64,000 bases of DNA from Streptomyces coffeae. GTDB taxonomy: Bacteria; Actinomycetota; Actinomycetes; Streptomycetales; Streptomycetaceae. This document shows positions 61,380 to 64,000 of the stretch, piece by piece. Each line of letters opens with the position of its first letter. Within the stretch, counting starts at the first letter, position 1. The DNA lies in assembly GCF_016741875.1 (NCBI RefSeq), contig NZ_JAERRF010000015.1:62001-126000 (forward strand). Direction: 5' to 3'. The notes beneath the pieces were generated by a model. It searched no databases and was not told where the DNA came from. It saw only the letters and a program-made list of their open reading frames with translations. Made by a program: the position numbers and the translations under genes.

Positions 61380-62665
61380 GACGTGATCTCCCATCGGTGG
61401 GCCGCCAGGAACTCCGCCACGGCGGCGTCGATCAGCGTCTGGTCGGTGCCGGTCGCGCGCAGGACGCCGAGGAAGTCGCGGTTGGTGCGGTAGAGCGGGT
61501 GTTCCTCGCCGATGTCACGCAGGGGACGGTAGTCCAGCCGTACACCGTCGCGCTCGCTCAGGCCCGCCGCCGGGGCGGAGACCAGCCGTCCGGCGCGGTC
61601 CGCCAGGATGTATTCCATCCGGGCCCTGCCGTCGGTCCGCGCGCCGAGGTCGTCCGGCAGCGGCTCGCCGAGGTGGGTGCGCAGCACATGCTCGAAGAGC
61701 GGGATGCCGAGGAGTTCGGCGAGCATCAGGTCGCACTGGTCGCCGATGGCCCGGTAGTTGACCTCGATCAGCCGGGCCCGGTCGCCCTGCACGACGTATT
61801 CGGTGTGGCAGATACCGAAGCCGACACCCAGCGCCCGCAGTTGGTCCAGCACCTGGCCGGTATGCGGCTCGGGCGGCGGGGCGGGCAGCAGCCGCAGCCG
61901 TTCCTCGATGAAGTGCGGGGGCGGGGAGAGTTCGGTCCGGAACGCGCCGAGGACATGCAGGGTGCGGCCGTCGCCGAGGGTTTCGAGGGTGCGGAGTTCA
62001 CCGTCGAGGTACTCCTCGACCACCAGCGCCGCGCCGGGCCGCCGTTCGCGTATGGCGCGGCACTGCGCGACCAGTTCCGCCGCGTCCGCGACGAGTACGA
62101 CGTCTTCGCTGGCCACGCCCTCGCGCGGTTTGAGGACACAGGGGTAGGGCGCGTCGAGCCCGGTGAGGGCGGACGGGTCCTGTCCGGTGCCGAGTTCGGT
62201 GGACCAGACGGTGTCGGCGTCGGCCGCGGCGAGGGCGCGGCGCAGTTCGGCCTTGTTCTTGGTGCGCAGCGTGGCGCGCCAGTCCTTGCCGGGGAGGCCG
62301 AAGTAGTCGGCGGCGAGGGCGGCTTGGGCCTGGAGGTGGTCGCTGTTGGTGAAGATCGCCCGGGGCCGCTGTCCGGTGGCGGCGATATGGCTGATGACCT
62401 CGCGGAAGTCCCGTATGTCGCAGTGCTCGAGGGCGAGTTCGGGCAGGGGTGCGGTACCGGCCGCCCGGAGGCGCGCGTAGGCCCGTTCATGCGCCTCGGG
62501 CTGGTCGGTGAGCAGGGTGACCGCGAGCCCCAGTCTCGCCGCCGCCGGGAGGAATCCCTCGGTGACGGAGTCGGTGGGGTTGACGGCGAGGAGATGGAGC
62601 CGGCCGGGCCGCCGGGCAGGGGAGAAGGACGGCCGTGGTGCCGCCTCGGGATCATGCTCGTTCAC
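61376..62665 (-). CDS. ATP-grasp ligase heading a siderophore operon
   Basis: A 429-residue ATP-grasp enzyme. Features are PYPCVLKPREGVASEDVVLV near 172-191 (ATP-binding Lys and glycine loop), LVVEEYLDGELRTLE near 215-229 and LIEVNYRAIGDQCD near 299-312 with the Mg-binding Glu/Asn. It should form an amide bond between a carboxylate and an amine, such as an amino acid. ATP-grasp is an uncommon first gene for an NIS pathway. An iron box lies just upstream of its start. Confidence 0.9.
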   Translation of the reverse strand: MNEHDPEAAPRPSFSPARRPGRLHLLAVNPTDSVTEGFLPAAARLGLAVTLLTDQPEAHERAYARLRAAGTAPLPELALEHCDIRDFREVISHIAATGQRPRAIFTNSDHLQAQAALAADYFGLPGKDWRATLRTKNKAELRRALAAADADTVWSTELGTGQDPSALTGLDAPYPCVLKPREGVASEDVVLVADAAELVAQCRAIRERRPGAALVVEEYLDGELRTLETLGDGRTLHVLGAFRTELSPPPHFIEERLRLLPAPPPEPHTGQVLDQLRALGVGFGICHTEYVVQGDRARLIEVNYRAIGDQCDLMLAELLGIPLFEHVLRTHLGEPLPDDLGARTDGRARMEYILADRAGRLVSAPAAGLSERDGVRLDYRPLRDIGEEHPLYRTNRDFLGVLRATGTDQTLIDAAVAEFLAAHRWEITS

Positions 62666-62674
62666 GGCCCGAGA

Positions 62675-62693
62675 TTAGGTTAGGCATGCCTAA
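62675..62693 (-). promoter_or_regulatory. Iron box (IdeR/DmdR1 operator)
   Basis: TTAGGTTAGGCATGCCTAA matches the 19-bp actinobacterial iron box (TTAGGTTAGGCTAACCTAA) at all but three central-right positions. It is 10-28 bp upstream of the ATP-grasp ATG, overlapping the likely promoter. Repression by Fe-bound DmdR1/IdeR is therefore expected, with derepression on iron starvation. Confidence 0.9.
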
Positions 62694-62741
62694 GACTGCC
62701 AATTCACCGGGTCGGTCTGCCTGTTTGGTCCTGATTCGCCG

Positions 62742-64000
62742 TCAACCCGATACCCCGATACGGCGGTGCCGGGCCCGGCGCGCGGCCAGTCGCTCGTCCT
62801 GGTCCCGCGCCCGGAGGGCGGCGAGTTCGGCACCGAGGATACGGCCGAGCCGGTCGAGGAAGATCTCCGGGCGCCCCTCTTCGGCGTCGGACTCGTCCAC
62901 GATCCGGTCGACGATGCCCTGGGCGAACAGATCGGCGGAGCGTACGCCCTGGCGTCCGGCGACCTCGTACGCCCGCTCGGTGGTCCGGTGGAGGATCGCG
63001 GAGGCGCCCTCGGGCGGCAACGGTGACAGCCAGGCGTGGCGCGCCGCCACGACCCGGTCGGCGGGCAGCAGCGCGAGCGCGGCGCCCCCCGCGCCCTGGC
63101 CGAGCAGCAGACACAGGGTGGGCGCGGGCAGGGTCACCATATCGGCGAGGCAGCGGGCGATCTCCCCGGCGAGCCCGCCCTCCTCGGCGGCGCGGTTGAG
63201 CGCCGCGCCCGCGGTGTCGATGACGGTGAGCAGCGGAAGCCCCAGCTCGGCGGCGATCCGCATACCGCGCCGGGCGGTCCGCAGCCCCGCGGGGCCGAGC
63301 GGCTGCCCCTCCCCCGGCCCGTCGCCGGTCTCGCCCTCGCGCGCGCTGCGGCGGTTGTGCCCGAGCACCACACAGGGCGTGCCGCCGACGCGCGCGAGGG
63401 CGAGCAGCAGCCCGGGATCGTGCTCACCGGCGCCGGTGCCGCTGAGTGGAGTCACGTCCTCGGCGGCGATACGCAGCAGATCCCGCACCCCGGGGCGGTC
63501 GGGCCGCCGGGAGGCCCGTATCGACTCCTCGGCGGAGGGCACCGCGCCGGACCCGAGGGCAGGGCCCTCGGGCGCCCCGGCCGTTGACTGCGGCCCGGAC
63601 CCGGGCGTCGCCTCCGGCCCGGCGGACCGGGATCCTTCGGGCCCGGAACCCTTGGGCACGGGCCGAGCACCAACAGGCCCCGCCCCGGGCGCGGCGCCCG
63701 TCCCGCCCGCCGACGCGGAGCCCGCCGCCCGCCCGGCGCCCTCGGGGGCGGGGTCTCCGCACAGGACGCGCAGAACCTGCGCCGCCACCCCCGCCAGGCG
63801 GCTGGCGGGGAGCACGGCGTCGATCAGGCCGTGGTGCATCAGATGCTCGGCGACCTGGACGCCGGGCGGGAATTCCTCGCCGTAGAGCGCCTCGTGCACG
63901 CGCGGCCCCATGAAGCCGATGAGGGCGCCCGGCTCGGCGGCGGTGACATGGCCCAGGGAGCCCCAGGACGCGAGGACGCCGCCCGTCGTGGGGTGGCGCA
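62742..64000 (-). CDS. Acetyl-CoA carboxylase carboxyltransferase, fused beta/alpha (N-terminus off window)
   Basis: The C-terminal 419 codons of a fused carboxyltransferase. The beta-type part ends with HPTTGGVLASWGSLG...EPGALIGFMGPRV...LYGEEFPPGVQ. A 70-80 residue Gly/Pro/Ala/Ser-rich linker leads into an alpha-type part with GRGMRIAAELGLP-like sequence (RRGMRIAAELGLPLLTVIDT near the centre) and GQGAGGAALALLPADR. The beta domain with its zinc ribbon is outside the window. Fused forms are known in actinobacteria. It ends 77 bp before the siderophore operon start on the same strand, but the iron box lies between them. Confidence 0.9.
   Translation of the reverse strand, partial: RHPTTGGVLASWGSLGHVTAAEPGALIGFMGPRVHEALYGEEFPPGVQVAEHLMHHGLIDAVLPASRLAGVAAQVLRVLCGDPAPEGAGRAAGSASAGGTGAAPGAGPVGARPVPKGSGPEGSRSAGPEATPGSGPQSTAGAPEGPALGSGAVPSAEESIRASRRPDRPGVRDLLRIAAEDVTPLSGTGAGEHDPGLLLALARVGGTPCVVLGHNRRSAREGETGDGPGEGQPLGPAGLRTARRGMRIAAELGLPLLTVIDTAGAALNRAAEEGGLAGEIARCLADMVTLPAPTLCLLLGQGAGGAALALLPADRVVAARHAWLSPLPPEGASAILHRTTERAYEVAGRQGVRSADLFAQGIVDRIVDESDAEEGRPEIFLDRLGRILGAELAALRARDQDERLAARRARHRRIGVSG

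Overview
The window is a GC-rich actinobacterial chromosome segment, almost certainly Streptomyces. Gene density is high, third codon positions are strongly G/C, TetR/GntR/XRE regulators abound, an XRE-DUF397 pair and a DUF5925 ATPase are present, and siderophore genes sit behind an IdeR/DmdR-type iron box. I saw no tRNA, rRNA, CRISPR array, prophage or replication origin.

Layout. 0-5.9 kb: acyl-CoA catabolic block (quinone-reductase-like start, aminoglycoside-phosphotransferase-like kinase, acyl-CoA dehydrogenase, TetR, acyl-CoA ligase, SDR). 6-12.4 kb: LysR regulator, alpha/beta hydrolase, secreted penicillin-acylase-type amidase, zinc-ribbon protein. 12.6-17.8 kb: second acyl-CoA block (MaoC hydratase, two TetRs, acyl-CoA dehydrogenase, DUF402 protein, Zn-alcohol dehydrogenase) ending in an aldehyde dehydrogenase C-terminus cut by a TnpB element. 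17.8-23.1 kb: accessory island with TnpB, an unknown protein with a TTA codon, a NUDIX gene frameshifted in a 13-G tract, two very small genes, an XRE/TPR regulator and a GNAT. 23.2-31.4 kb: MFS and citrate-type transporters, a molybdopterin oxidoreductase, TetR, homogentisate dioxygenase, GntR. 31.6-35.9 kb: a stand-alone type ISP-like protein and a TetR/ABC exporter module with paired operators. 35.9-43.5 kb: DUF4331, TPR and NicO-type metal exporter operon, Ser/Thr kinase, GDSL lipase. 44-51.2 kb: DUF5925 ATPase, DDAH, GntR, tandem GNAT, methyltransferase-NUDIX fusion, methyltransferase, FMN reductase, XRE. 51.2-56.4 kb: MFS plus cysteine-synthase-like enzyme, Uma2, a second small-protein/XRE module with DUF397. 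56.4-62.7 kb: four translationally coupled genes for an NRPS-independent (NIS) siderophore under an iron box. 62.7-64 kb: a fused acetyl-CoA carboxyltransferase running off the window.

The main observations are: (1) two copies of a divergent module pairing a roughly 55-residue Cys-Pro-Cys-rich protein with an XRE regulator; (2) a TnpB element whose predicted guide is the aldehyde dehydrogenase gene it truncates; (3) several repeated operator-like palindromes linking separate genes; (4) an NIS siderophore operon that begins with an ATP-grasp ligase.
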